DNA of 62,418 bases from an uncultured Erysipelotrichaceae bacterium (GCA_947649125.1 CANSQL010000007.1:1-62418), one strand, 5' to 3'; positions 8,311-16,448 are shown, counted from the first letter of the stretch. A program made the numbers and translations. Notes: generated by a model from the sequence alone, not told the origin.

Positions 8311-9327
8311 ATGAAAAAATATCATGTGGCTATATTGGGCGCTACCGGTGCCGTCGGCATGCAGATGCTTGAGGTACTGTTGGAGCGCGACTTCCCGCTC
8401 GCAAGTCTGCATCTGCTTGCCAGCAAGCGCAGTGCGGGAAAGGTTATCACGATGAAGGGGCAGAGCTTTACCGTAGCTGAGGCAACCGAAAACAGCTTTG
8501 AAGGTATCGATATTGTCTTAGGTGCGGCTGAGAATGATATTGCGAAGCGTTTTATCCCGCATGCGGTTCGCGCAGGTGCAGTCGTTATCGACAATTCAAG
8601 CGCTTATCGCTTAGATGACAGTGTTCCGCTTATTATTCCCGAGGTCAATCCCGAGGCTGTTCAGAAGCATAAGGGAATTATCGCCAATCCGAACTGTGCG
8701 ACGATCATTGCGCTTGTTGCCCTGCAGCCGTTACATGCGAAGGCGAAAATCAAACGTATGGTCGTAAGCACTTATCAGGCTGTATCGGGCGCAGGTGTCA
8801 ACGGCTTAAAGGAGCTTGATGATCAAATCGACGCATTGAGAAATAATGAGCCGGTAACGATCAAGACCTTCCAGCATCAAATCGCTTATAATCTGATTCC
8901 GCAGATCGGCGGTTTTGATGAAGCAGGCTATTCAAGTGAAGAAATGAAGATGCAGAATGAGGGCAGAAAAATTCTGAATCTGCCTGAGCTTCAGGTAAAT
9001 TGTACCTGTGTGCGTGTTCCTGTTTATCGTTCTCATTCGGAGTCTATTATGGTAGAGTTTGAACAGCCGTTATCGGCGGAAACCGCAAAAGAGCTGATTC
9101 AAAACGGCAACGGGGTAAAGCTTGCGGATGACCCAAACAACAGCGTTTACCCGATGCCGCTGGATACAAGCGATCAGGACCTTGTGTATGTCGGACGTAT
9201 TCGTGAGGATCTCAGCGGTCATGCCAATGCGTTAAGCCTGTGGTGCTGCGGCGATCAGGTTCGCAAAGGGGCGGCTACCAATGCCGTTCAGATTGCGCAG
9301 CTGTTGATTGAACAAAGTGCGGAATGA
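8311..9327 (+). CDS. asd: Aspartate-semialdehyde dehydrogenase
   Basis: This 338-residue enzyme reduces aspartyl phosphate to the semialdehyde, feeding Hom. The nucleotide loop GATGAVG (10-16), the catalytic Cys129 in NPNCATI, and QAVSGAG are visible. The start was set at the ATG following GGAGAG; an ATG six codons earlier has no binding site. It is the third gene of hom-aspartokinase-asd and is followed by a clear terminator. Confidence 0.95.
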   Translation: MKKYHVAILGATGAVGMQMLEVLLERDFPLASLHLLASKRSAGKVITMKGQSFTVAEATENSFEGIDIVLGAAENDIAKRFIPHAVRAGAVVIDNSSAYRLDDSVPLIIPEVNPEAVQKHKGIIANPNCATIIALVALQPLHAKAKIKRMVVSTYQAVSGAGVNGLKELDDQIDALRNNEPVTIKTFQHQIAYNLIPQIGGFDEAGYSSEEMKMQNEGRKILNLPELQVNCTCVRVPVYRSHSESIMVEFEQPLSAETAKELIQNGNGVKLADDPNNSVYPMPLDTSDQDLVYVGRIREDLSGHANALSLWCCGDQVRKGAATNAVQIAQLLIEQSAE

Positions 9328-9370
9328 AATAAGTGAGGAAGCATTTGTTTTGAATCATGTATAATATAAG

Positions 9371-9408
9371 AAACCGTTTATGGATGATTACGACATAGAC
9401 GGTTTTTT
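9371..9408 (+). terminator. Terminator of the hom-asd operon
   Basis: An 11-bp stem with one G-U pair (AAACCGTTTAT with ATAGACGGTTT), a 13-base loop and six T. Confidence 0.85.
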
Positions 9409-9564
9409 CTGACTCTCTAATGGGCTTGTGAATGGGACAGAGCGATATGATCTTTATTGCGCTTTCCTATATTTCATATTATAATAGCCTTAGAAAACAA
9501 TTATGTTGTAAGTAAAATCAGAAAAGGCACTGTCCTATATAGAATTTAAAGAGGTGAGATCATT

Positions 9565-9810
9565 ATGAATCGATTAGACCCTGAAATATTGGACTATTAT
9601 AATAATGAGGTAGTCAGAATGATGATTGAGAAATATTGCTTAGAGCCTATGTAGGCTTTCAAGCTGTTCGCAGAATCAAAAACACATGAAATGTTGGAAA
9701 ACACAGCTTACGGCATGACTGAATTCGGTGCAGCTGCTGTTTTTGAGATTTGGGAATGCGAAAAAATTACCGGTGATCCTCGAAGCTCCATCTATATAAG
9801 AGGTGAATAA
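9565..9810 (+). pseudogene. DUF3791-like gene broken by an amber codon
   Basis: GAGGTG precedes an ATG opening an 81-codon frame. It is interrupted only by TAG at codon 30 and otherwise runs through to TAA. The text (…LEPM*AFKLFAESKTHEMLE… ending DPRSSIYIRGE) matches my memory of the small DUF3791 proteins of gut Bacillota, usually found in pairs and beside a DUF3990 protein. The stop replaces a position that would be CAG (Gln) by one C-to-T change. The rest is intact, so the mutation is recent or is a sequencing error. Confidence 0.6.
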
Positions 9811-9811
9811 T

Positions 9812-10021
9812 ATGGATGAAAAAATGAAATTCTTTATGTATTTGATTGAAAATTATGCAGATTATAAAAACAGAACGACAGGCGATGTCTTTAAAGAATG
9901 GGAACGCTGCGGTATTATATCAACAATCTACGATAATTATTGGCTTTACCATACAGAAGCGATGCAAAACGCTTATGCGGACATCGACAGCCTAATCCAA
10001 ACCGGCAAACACGCTTGGTAA
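9812..10021 (+). CDS. Small DUF3791-like protein
   Basis: A 69-residue, acidic, mostly helical protein with no signal or membrane segment. It ends in YADIDSLIQTGKHAW and resembles the second member of DUF3791 gene pairs in Firmicutes; the function is unknown. The ATG lies one base after the stop of the broken partner, with AGAGGTG upstream. The DUF3990 protein that often accompanies such pairs is not present, so this may be an orphaned remnant. Confidence 0.6.
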   Translation: MDEKMKFFMYLIENYADYKNRTTGDVFKEWERCGIISTIYDNYWLYHTEAMQNAYADIDSLIQTGKHAW

Positions 10022-10272
10022 CGACAGCGCTCCGTTCTTTATCTGCCGCATTAAGGCTTTGTTTATTTTTAAGCATAAAAGCCCTTTTTACTGCGCTTCT
10101 TTCATTCCTCTTACCTGACAGTTTTATTTTTTCTCAATAAACGTTTGCTTTTTCAGTAATTTCTCCCTATATTTTTATTGTTTTAAACATTCACTTTTAC
10201 CAGTTTATAAAAATTATCCTATCTAAATATCGTATTTTATATAATATGGAAAATAAAGTAGAGGTTAAAAGA

Positions 10273-10662
10273 ATGACGGAAAAAGAAATAAATAAAATAT
10301 TGAATTATAATTTCGGGGAGTTTCTAAAGGAAAAGGTCGATGACAGAGACATCAATCTGAAAAAGCTGAGTCAAATCACCCATTTAGATTATACGATCAT
10401 ATCAAAGATAACTGCATCAAAGCCACGCAAAACTACCTTTCAGGAGTTTATTGTGATAATGGATGCATTGGATGAGGATATCAATGACTTTATCGATTAT
10501 GTGCTGGAAAGACCTGATATCGGCAAACAAAAGCGTTATCTGGTGAATCATATGTCTATCAATGAAATGGTCGTACTGAAGCATTTATTCAGTTTCCCGG
10601 ACAAGGTGAGAAAATCAGTGATAGCGGCTATCGGCAATCTGATTGACAGCTTTATACGATAA
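10273..10662 (+). CDS. Small helix-turn-helix (XRE-like) regulator
   Basis: This 129-residue protein has a Cro/CI-like DNA-binding region at about 12-65 (F-L-K-E-K-V … L-K-K-L-S-Q-I-T … I-I-S-K-I-T). A helical C-terminal part contains SINEMVVLKHLFSFPDKVRK and may mediate dimerisation. The start at the ATG after AGAGG is preferred over one nine codons earlier. No target operon is evident. It is followed by a long terminator hairpin that separates it from spoVT. Confidence 0.65.
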   Translation: MTEKEINKILNYNFGEFLKEKVDDRDINLKKLSQITHLDYTIISKITASKPRKTTFQEFIVIMDALDEDINDFIDYVLERPDIGKQKRYLVNHMSINEMVVLKHLFSFPDKVRKSVIAAIGNLIDSFIR

Positions 10663-10731
10663 ATAAGGATTATCGATGAAGCAGATACAGAGTAAGAAAC
10701 AGTCATGACAGGAATTTTATATATAATAAAG

Positions 10732-10789
10732 GTGTGTCAAACTTATATATGTTACGTTTTGTGACATATGAAGACTTGGCACACTTTTT
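10732..10789 (+). terminator. Terminator after the HTH gene
   Basis: A 9-bp outer stem with one G-U pair (GTGTGTCAA with TTGGCACAC), a long partly paired arm, and five T. Confidence 0.7.
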
Positions 10790-10870
10790 ATACATACGAA
10801 TACTCACAGGATATGATTCAGTGCTTCACTGCATGCAGGCTATATCCGCTGATAAAAAGCAGTGATATCA

Positions 10871-10900
10871 AGTATAAGCATTTCTTTATTGCCCATACTA
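10871..10900 (+). promoter_or_regulatory. Possible sigma-G/sigma-F promoter of spoVT
   Basis: AGTATA and CATACTA are 17 bases apart. The CATACTA hexamer region is the usual forespore sigma -10. In Bacillus spoVT is sigma-G dependent, which supports the reading. The -35 agrees at four of six positions. Confidence 0.4.
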
Positions 10901-10924
10901 TGGTTAGTAAGCATAAAGGAGTGC

Positions 10925-11425
10925 ATGAAATTGAAAGCAACAGGAATTGTAAGAAGGTTAGATGATTTAGGTCGGCTTGTAATCCCTAAGGAAATAAGAA
11001 AACAGTATCGTTTAAAGGAAGGCGATTCCATTGAATTTTTTATTGAGAATGACCGTATCGTCATTCAACGCTTTGATGTATTGTCTAAGCATATGGAAGA
11101 AATCAACACTATGGTTGAGACCTTACAGGCTTTGTATCAGGAACAGGTGCTGTTTGTTCAAGAGGAATGGCTGCGTATCCATCATACGCAAATAAGTGAG
11201 TCATTTTTTAAAATGTCGCACACACATCGAGTGACGCGATTTCATCAAGAGGCGCTGTTCAGCGATAAAGAGGAAGTATATGACGGGCTGATCTTTCCGG
11301 TGATTGCCTTCGGCGACTGGCTGGGTGCATTTGTGATTCTGCTTCAGCAGCACAGCTATGAGCCGGAACAAATACCTGCATTTCAAGCATATTGTGAGCT
11401 TTTATCTCGCCAACAGAGTCAATAA
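10925..11425 (+). CDS. spoVT: SpoVT/AbrB-family forespore regulator
   Basis: This 166-residue protein has an N-terminal AbrB/MazE swapped-hairpin DNA-binding domain (TGIVRRLDDLGRLVIPKEIRK, about 5-25). The C-terminal GAF-like domain (about 60-160) is typical of SpoVT, which tunes late forespore gene expression. The start is set by AAAGGAG five bases before the ATG; the frame extends 21 codons upstream without support. It opens the spoVT-rqcP-yabP-yabQ-divIC neighbourhood known from Bacillus. Confidence 0.88.
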   Translation: MKLKATGIVRRLDDLGRLVIPKEIRKQYRLKEGDSIEFFIENDRIVIQRFDVLSKHMEEINTMVETLQALYQEQVLFVQEEWLRIHHTQISESFFKMSHTHRVTRFHQEALFSDKEEVYDGLIFPVIAFGDWLGAFVILLQQHSYEPEQIPAFQAYCELLSRQQSQ

Positions 11426-11461
11426 TGTGGTAAAATACTTCCGTAAAGGAAGGATATTGCC

Positions 11462-11740
11462 ATGCGACTTGATAAGTATTTAAAAACCGCGCGCATTTTA
11501 AAGCGGCGCAGTGTTTCAAAGGAATTGGCCGATCAACAGCGTGTCTATGTGAATGAGCGAATCGCTAAACCGAGTACCGAGGTGAAGGAAGGCGATTTGA
11601 TTAAGGTGCTGTTCGGCAATCGTGAATTAACAGTACGTGTTTTACAGCTGCAGAAGCAGGCAAATAAAAATGATGCCGCACTGATGTTCGAGATTGTAGA
11701 GGAAACGATAATTCATAAGCCTACGCTGTCTGAGTCTTAA
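11462..11740 (+). CDS. rqcP: S4-domain RNA-binding protein RqcP (YabO)
   Basis: A 92-residue S4 RNA-binding protein (MRLDKYLKTARILKRRS at the start). RqcP binds the 50S subunit and helps RqcH add alanine tails during ribosome-associated quality control. Length and order next to spoVT match Bacillus yabO. AAAGGAAG precedes the ATG. The terminator behind it overlaps its last codons and separates it from the inserted sortase block. Confidence 0.9.
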   Translation: MRLDKYLKTARILKRRSVSKELADQQRVYVNERIAKPSTEVKEGDLIKVLFGNRELTVRVLQLQKQANKNDAALMFEIVEETIIHKPTLSES

Positions 11741-11757
11741 ACGGACAGCTTTTCTTT
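11725..11757 (+). terminator. Terminator after rqcP
   Basis: A 7-bp stem (GCTGTCT with GGACAGC, one G-U pair) overlapping the rqcP stop, a 12-base loop and TTTTCTTT. Confidence 0.7.
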
Positions 11758-11862
11758 CTTATTGATTATTTATTATAAATCACTGAACAAATAAACAAGA
11801 GGTAAAAAGCATCAAAAAACAGGAGACAAAAATATTGTGCTTCCTGTATCTGATCGCTTCGC

Positions 11863-12558
11863 TTATTCCTCAGCATTATTCTCTTCTTGATCACCACTTG
11901 CGGTTTCTTGTTGGTTTGTAGGCTCTGTATGTTCAAACTTCAGCTTATATGTATTTAAATCAAACTGCTTGCCGATAAAGCCCTTCAACAGCTCCTCGGC
12001 ATTTTTAGCAGCATCATCAAATAAACCGTTTTCCTTTGCTTCTTCGGCTGCCTTTTTCTTCAGTTCAATCCGTGCTTCATTGTTTTCCGTCAAAGTAATC
12101 GGTGTAAATATGCTTTCCTTTTCTAAATAAATTTCAAGGGAATCGTCCTTGATTTCACTGCTCAATATTTTAACTGGCGGCATTTTCAGCGTTATTGTTT
12201 GATTGTCCTCATCGACGATCGGTTCAATTTCCGCAAAATTAAAGCCGGCCTTGATGATCACATCATAGCTGTATACATATTTCGACTGTGTAAAGGGAAT
12301 ATCCATTCCGAATAATGTGCGTACATCACTTGTCACATTGATTTGCCGACAATAGGCCGATTGAGTCGCAAGCTCTCCGATGTCCTCAAAGCCCATTTTG
12401 ATCGTGTTGTTTTTATTAAAATGCGTCGTGCCGAAGCCGGTTTTAAAGGACACTGTCAATACCGCAATTACGACCGCTAAAAATAACAGGCCCTTGATCG
12501 GTACGGTATGTTTAATTACTGCCCAAAGCCTGCTCGGCTTTTTTTCTTTTTCCGCCAT
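11863..12558 (-). CDS. DUF4230 membrane-anchored protein
   Basis: This 231-residue protein has a short cytoplasmic N-terminus, one membrane segment (about 17-37) and an extracytoplasmic domain. The pattern of that domain (early Y-x-Y-D-V-I-I-K-A-G-F-N, then V-D-E-D-N-Q-T-I-T-L-K-M-P) fits the DUF4230 family of Bacillota and Bacteroidota. The C-terminal 30 residues are Glu/Gln-rich. The function is unknown. The start was chosen at the ATG behind GGAGGG. It is divergent from the sortase gene and lies inside the spoVT-divIC cluster, against the cluster's direction. Confidence 0.72.
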   Translation of the reverse strand: MAEKEKKPSRLWAVIKHTVPIKGLLFLAVVIAVLTVSFKTGFGTTHFNKNNTIKMGFEDIGELATQSAYCRQINVTSDVRTLFGMDIPFTQSKYVYSYDVIIKAGFNFAEIEPIVDEDNQTITLKMPPVKILSSEIKDDSLEIYLEKESIFTPITLTENNEARIELKKKAAEEAKENGLFDDAAKNAEELLKGFIGKQFDLNTYKLKFEHTEPTNQQETASGDQEENNAEE

Positions 12559-12603
12559 CTTATCTTTACCCTCCTCTGTAACATATAGTTGATAGTCGCT
12601 ATC

Positions 12604-12632
12604 ATTATACACAAAAGGGTGGATTTTGTCGA
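12604..12632 (-). promoter_or_regulatory. Promoter of the DUF4230 gene
   Basis: On the minus strand TCGACA and TATAAT are 17 bases apart, 46 bases upstream of the start. Confidence 0.7.
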
Positions 12633-12767
12633 TTTTGTTTTTCGATTCGGCAGCGGTCTTACGCCCGATGCAACAAAAGAAAGGACACAGTATTCGTTGA
12701 ATCCTGCTTTTATTAAGCAAATTTATATACTTTTTCTTTGTTCGCGGTTAAGCACCGTAAGTATTTA

Positions 12768-12776
12768 TGTTATAAT
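12768..12776 (+). promoter_or_regulatory. Extended -10 of the sortase gene
   Basis: TGTTATAAT is an extended -10 with no good -35, 31 bases upstream of the TTG start. Confidence 0.5.
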
Positions 12777-12807
12777 AGCGATAAGTATTATTAAGGAAGT
12801 GATTATA

Positions 12808-13449
12808 TTGCGTAAATGGTTGTTATGGGCATGTGATATTATTATCGGAGTGCTGCTTGTTTTCGGTATTCAGTATCTCCTAAAGCCGTATTATGACAAA
12901 CAGATGCATCTGTATGAGGAGCAGGCACAGCTGGAGGCTCAGCAGCATGTAAGTAAAATTCTCTCGATCATCGCCGGTGATGAGACGATTATAAAAAGCT
13001 CGCAGGTAAAGCGTCCGACACATAAAGAGGCATATGCAACAATCAGTAATGAAAAGCGTAATTTCAGTAAGCAGATTTATTTCGGCGATACACCGGATAT
13101 ATTGTCGCTGTCGATCGGGCAGTATGAGTACAGCGGTATTCCCGGTGAAGGGAAAGCAATTTTATTGGCCGGGCATAACAGCACGCATTTTAAGGAGCTT
13201 CGGAATTTTAAAAAGGGCGACCATGTTAAAATCGATACAGCATACGGCAGCTTTTTATATGAGGTCGGTGATTCGGAAATACTCCTTGCGGATGATTTTG
13301 ATATAACACTGCTGGATAAACAGGAGGAGTTTCTGATTATGTACTGCTGCTACCCGTTTGATTCCTTAAGCACCGACTATCGCTATTTTGTATACGCAAA
13401 GAAAATTGACGGGCCGAAGATTGAAGGGGACGGATCATGGAAAGAATAA
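12808..13449 (+). CDS. Class D-like sortase
   Basis: A 213-residue membrane-anchored transpeptidase that would join surface proteins to peptidoglycan or to each other. It has one N-terminal membrane segment (4-24), a helical linker and the sortase barrel. Catalytic residues visible are His123 in AGHNS, Cys181 in YCCYPF and Arg192 in YRYFVYA. The usual Thr before the cysteine is replaced by a second Cys. No ATG is suitable; a TTG lies nine bases after AAGGAAG and starts exactly before the membrane segment. The next gene starts inside its end, and no LPxTG substrate is encoded nearby. Confidence 0.85.
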   Translation: MRKWLLWACDIIIGVLLVFGIQYLLKPYYDKQMHLYEEQAQLEAQQHVSKILSIIAGDETIIKSSQVKRPTHKEAYATISNEKRNFSKQIYFGDTPDILSLSIGQYEYSGIPGEGKAILLAGHNSTHFKELRNFKKGDHVKIDTAYGSFLYEVGDSEILLADDFDITLLDKQEEFLIMYCCYPFDSLSTDYRYFVYAKKIDGPKIEGDGSWKE

Positions 13450-14015
13450 ACGGATTGTGCCGAGTTGTGGCTGTTTGTGCACTGACAATGCTGCTTGCTG
13501 TCGGGCAGTTCGGGCTGTTAGAGAAAAGTGAGGCGGCCAAGCAGGCTGAGGATGTGCTGAGTGAACAAATCTACGAAATACAAACGGCATTGAATGAGGA
13601 CCATAAGAAAAAAATTGTATTATTTAAAGCAGGAAGCTTATCTGAGGACTACACACAAGAACAGCTGGATCAAATGATTTCGGCATGGATAAAAAAAGCA
13701 GCCGACGGGCGCACCTACTCCAAGAAAGCAATCAGCGAGATGCAAAAGGAAATAACGGCACTGTATAAGAAACAAAAGGAAATTGCTTCTGACCCGTTAT
13801 ATACTGCTGTTTTCAACCGGATTTTTTACCTGTCTGTCGCAGTATTGATTATCTGTACTCTGAATGTCTTATTGATACACGTAAGAAAACGCAAGGCAAA
13901 GCAGACAAAAGAAAATAATATCGCAGACGAAGCTAAGAAGTCTTTCGATTCGCTTGTTTCAGATGAAGAAAGCAGCTCTGCGGCATCAAATGATGACAGT
14001 AATAACGCTAAATAA
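13437..14015 (+). CDS. Two-segment membrane protein coupled to sortase
   Basis: This 192-residue protein has an N-terminal membrane segment or signal anchor (about 9-27), a helical, lysine- and glutamate-rich outer region likely to form coiled coil (about 32-120), a second membrane segment (about 127-146) and a Ser/Asp/Asn-rich tail. I recognise no family. It overlaps the sortase end by 13 bases, so the two are probably translated together and may act together at the surface (inference). It carries no LPxTG motif. Confidence 0.7.
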   Translation: MERINGLCRVVAVCALTMLLAVGQFGLLEKSEAAKQAEDVLSEQIYEIQTALNEDHKKKIVLFKAGSLSEDYTQEQLDQMISAWIKKAADGRTYSKKAISEMQKEITALYKKQKEIASDPLYTAVFNRIFYLSVAVLIICTLNVLLIHVRKRKAKQTKENNIADEAKKSFDSLVSDEESSSAASNDDSNNAK

Positions 14016-14178
14016 GATTTCTATCGAAAATACGCCTTATTTTACCTATACTCGATTGATCATAATCTATGACCAAACCTGTCAATTCATACAAAATTGC
14101 ATAAACTTGACTTACAAATATTGGAATTCTATGCCTTATATATAATATATAGGAAAGCAGTTTTCGAAAATTACGGAT

Positions 14179-14203
14179 AAAACCGGATGAATCATCCGGT
14201 TTT
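14179..14203 (+). terminator. Possible terminator after the sortase block
   Basis: A strong 9-bp stem (AAAACCGGA with TCCGGTTTT) around TGAATCA, followed by only a short T tract that belongs to the stem. Preceded at 14134-14153 by an AT-rich palindrome. Confidence 0.5.
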
Positions 14204-14291
14204 CCTATGCTTCCTTGCGACTCAACAGATAAAGAATACACAATTCCCCCCTTCACAGTTTCACCTTCTGTTAAAATATCCGTTCGCTTAA

Positions 14292-14320
14292 GAATGTTTT
14301 AATCTCCCGTATCATATATA
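14292..14320 (+). promoter_or_regulatory. Possible sigma-E promoter of yabP
   Basis: GAATGTT and CATATATA are 14 bases apart, close to mother-cell sigma-E elements. yabP is sigma-E dependent in Bacillus, which supports the reading. Confidence 0.4.
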
Positions 14321-14343
14321 TAAAGTGATGAGGAGGTATCGGC

Positions 14344-14643
14344 ATGGAAGAAACCAACAATCCGCTTCGTTTTGAAACGAATCCCTATCATAACGTCATT
14401 ATGAAGGATCGCAAAACATTGGATGTTACCGGTGTAAAACAGATTGACAGCTTTGACGCTTCGGAATTTTTAATTGAAACCGCTCAAGGCTGGATGGTGA
14501 TTCAAGGTAAGGAGCTTGTATTGGATAAGCTTGATAAGGATCGCGGCGATGTGAGTATCCGCGGCATTATCGAATCACTGTCTTATGTTTCCAGTAATAA
14601 AAACGGCGGTAAGGAATCAATGATTTCTAAAATCTTCAAGTAG
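14344..14643 (+). CDS. yabP: Sporulation protein YabP
   Basis: A 99-residue YabP/YqfC-family protein, needed for sporulation in Bacillus and made in the mother cell. The beta-rich body with R-K-T-L-D-V-T-G-V and S-F-D-A-S-E-F-L-I-E-T is typical. GAGGAGG lies eight bases before the ATG. The gene order yabP-yabQ-divIC agrees with the family neighbourhood. Confidence 0.88.
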   Translation: MEETNNPLRFETNPYHNVIMKDRKTLDVTGVKQIDSFDASEFLIETAQGWMVIQGKELVLDKLDKDRGDVSIRGIIESLSYVSSNKNGGKESMISKIFK

Positions 14644-14646
14644 CGT

Positions 14647-15111
14647 ATGTTATTGCCGCAGCAAATACAGGCGATACTGTATCACCTGATGATGGGGTGG
14701 TGCTATGGCTGCACATTTTCTTTTTTGTGCAGCCTTACTGTTTATTTACGCTTTAAACTGATAAAAGGAATCGCAGAAATCCTGTTTCATATCGCTTTTA
14801 TATTACTGGCATTCTATGGCTTATACGGCATAAACGGCGGTATTACAAATATTTACTTAACCATTATTTTCCTATTCGGAGTTCTGATTTACTATAAATG
14901 GTATTTACCTGTATTCACCGGTTTCTTTCGATGGTTTATCCGCTTATTTCGCCCTGTAAAACGCAAATTACATCTTGCCAAAATGAAATTAATTGGTATA
15001 ATAATTATACGACGTAAAAAGCGGGCAAAAAGGAGAGCGGAGCATGAAAAACGCAAAAAGAAAAAGCGGAAACAAAAAGAAGCGATACAATCCGATGAAG
15101 AAGTTCTTTAG
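14647..15111 (+). CDS. yabQ: Spore cortex protein YabQ
   Basis: This 154-residue membrane protein has three to four hydrophobic segments (about 20-42, 46-62, 68-92) and a strongly basic tail (K/R-rich from about 100). It fits YabQ, a mother-cell membrane protein required for spore cortex formation. It begins three bases after yabP with a weak binding site, suggesting coupling. Its last 22 codons overlap divIC in another frame. Confidence 0.82.
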   Translation: MLLPQQIQAILYHLMMGWCYGCTFSFLCSLTVYLRFKLIKGIAEILFHIAFILLAFYGLYGINGGITNIYLTIIFLFGVLIYYKWYLPVFTGFFRWFIRLFRPVKRKLHLAKMKLIGIIIIRRKKRAKRRAEHEKRKKKKRKQKEAIQSDEEVL

Positions 15112-15397
15112 TGTTTTTTTAGTTATGATCGGATGCAGCTTCACCTATATGTCTGCGAAGGAAATTATCACCACGATGCAGCTGCAGCAGGAAATCAAAC
15201 AAACTGAGGCTGAAATCGAGGCTTTGAAAATTGAACAATCTAAGCTGGAGGAACAAAAAGAAAAGTTTTCCGATGAGGAATATGTGAAGCGCTATGCACG
15301 AGGAAAATTCCTGTTATCTAAGGAGGGAGAAACCTTGTATAAGCTGAACGGACAAGAAAGCTCAAACAATAATGAAGCGAATACCGATAAGGAATAG
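15044..15397 (+). CDS. divIC: Septum formation protein DivIC (FtsB-like)
   Basis: A 117-residue bitopic protein with a basic N-terminus, a membrane segment (about 21-40), a leucine-zipper-like coiled coil (about 42-76) and the E-x-Y-V-K-R-Y-A-R segment typical of FtsB/DivIC. With FtsL and DivIB it forms the division subcomplex. AAGGAG precedes the ATG, and the first 68 bases overlap the yabQ end. The terminator stem uses its final codons. Confidence 0.88.
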   Translation: MKNAKRKSGNKKKRYNPMKKFFSVFLVMIGCSFTYMSAKEIITTMQLQQEIKQTEAEIEALKIEQSKLEEQKEKFSDEEYVKRYARGKFLLSKEGETLYKLNGQESSNNNEANTDKE

Positions 15398-15412
15398 GTT
15401 TCGCTTTTTTTA
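15377..15412 (+). terminator. Terminator of yabP-yabQ-divIC
   Basis: GCGAATACC pairs with GGTTTCGC (one bulge) around an 11-base loop, followed by seven T. It overlaps the divIC stop. Confidence 0.8.
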
Positions 15413-15463
15413 TTCTGTTTGATGGGTACGGCATGAATTCAGTTAGAAATGTTTTTGCGTATA

Positions 15464-15514
15464 TTATTCCGTTGTTTTGATAAATGTTATTCCGATAATG
15501 TTGGTATTGTTCCG
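15464..15514 (+). repeat. Three TTRTTCCG direct repeats upstream of fic
   Basis: TTATTCCG, TTATTCCG and TTGTTCCG start at 15464, 15487 and 15507, that is at 23- and 20-base steps. This is about two DNA turns each, just upstream of a TATAAC -10 candidate. The arrangement looks like an operator, perhaps for the HTH part of the Fic protein itself. Confidence 0.4.
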
Positions 15515-15554
15515 TTAAAATGGTATACTATAACTTAGATCGGAGGGATAGTCT

Positions 15555-16448
15555 ATGTTTATGACAGTTAAGCAGGCTTCTGAAAAATGGGGCATTTCTG
15601 ACAGAAGGGTCCGAGTTCTTTGCGCTGAAGGAAAAATTTCGGGAGCGTACCGAGAAGGACGAGGATGGAAGATTCCTGCGGATGCAAGAAAACCTGCCGA
15701 CGGTCGTTTCAAATCAAAGGAAAGTCTTCTGGCACAAATCGACCGTAAAAAAGTTGAGTTGGACGGCAGAAGACCTTTAACAGCAGGTGAAGCTGCAAGG
15801 CTAAACGAGGAGTTTATCGTGGAGTACACATATAATTCTAACGCTATTGAAGGAAATACACTTACCTTGAGAGAAACAGATTTGGTACTCCGAGGTCTTA
15901 CAATTGACCGCAAACCGTTAAAAGATCACATGGAGGCAGTCAGTCATAAAGAGGCCTTTGACTTTATATGTGAGCTTGTGAAAGATAATGTTTTAATCAG
16001 TGAGAGTATCATCAAGCAGATTCACTATCTTGTTCTTGCCGATAAGAAAGAAGACCGGGGCATCTATCGCAAAGTTCCCGTTCGTATTATGGGCGCACAA
16101 CATGAACCTGTACAGCCGTATCTGATTGAACCGAAAATGAAACAGTTGCTGCAGGATTTTACAGATAGCAGCGAGCATATTGTCACAAGACTGGCTCGTT
16201 TCCATATCGAGTTTGAGGGCATCCATCCGTTTATTGACGGTAACGGCAGAACCGGAAGACTGCTTGTAAATCTCGAATTGATGAAAGCAGGATTTCCACC
16301 GATTGATATTAAGTTTACAGACAGAATTGCCTACTACAATGCCTTTGATGAGTATCATAGTAAGCATAACCTTTCCGCAATGGAAACTCTTTTTGCAGGA
16401 TACATCAACGCAAGACTGGATATGTACTTGGATATGCTGCAGGACTGA
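15555..16448 (+). CDS. Fic-family protein with N-terminal DNA-binding domain
   Basis: A 297-residue protein of two parts. Residues 3-45 form a MerR/excisionase-like winged helix (TVKQASEKWGISDRRVRVL). Residues ~75-290 form a Fic domain with the full core HPFIDGNGRTGR (224-235, catalytic His224). The inhibitory helix motif SNAIEGN (95-101, Glu99) precedes the core, so this is a class II Fic. Such enzymes transfer AMP to target hydroxyls and are held inactive by the glutamate. GGAGGG lies before the first ATG. It is a single-gene unit with its own terminator and upstream repeats, consistent with autoregulation (inference). Confidence 0.88.
   Translation: MFMTVKQASEKWGISDRRVRVLCAEGKISGAYREGRGWKIPADARKPADGRFKSKESLLAQIDRKKVELDGRRPLTAGEAARLNEEFIVEYTYNSNAIEGNTLTLRETDLVLRGLTIDRKPLKDHMEAVSHKEAFDFICELVKDNVLISESIIKQIHYLVLADKKEDRGIYRKVPVRIMGAQHEPVQPYLIEPKMKQLLQDFTDSSEHIVTRLARFHIEFEGIHPFIDGNGRTGRLLVNLELMKAGFPPIDIKFTDRIAYYNAFDEYHSKHNLSAMETLFAGYINARLDMYLDMLQD

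Noticed and set aside
9643-9660. TAG in the DUF3791-like gene as a recoding site (pyrrolysine or stop-codon readthrough)
   Set aside because: No PYLIS-like context or pyl genes, and a single C-to-T change from CAG explains it more simply.
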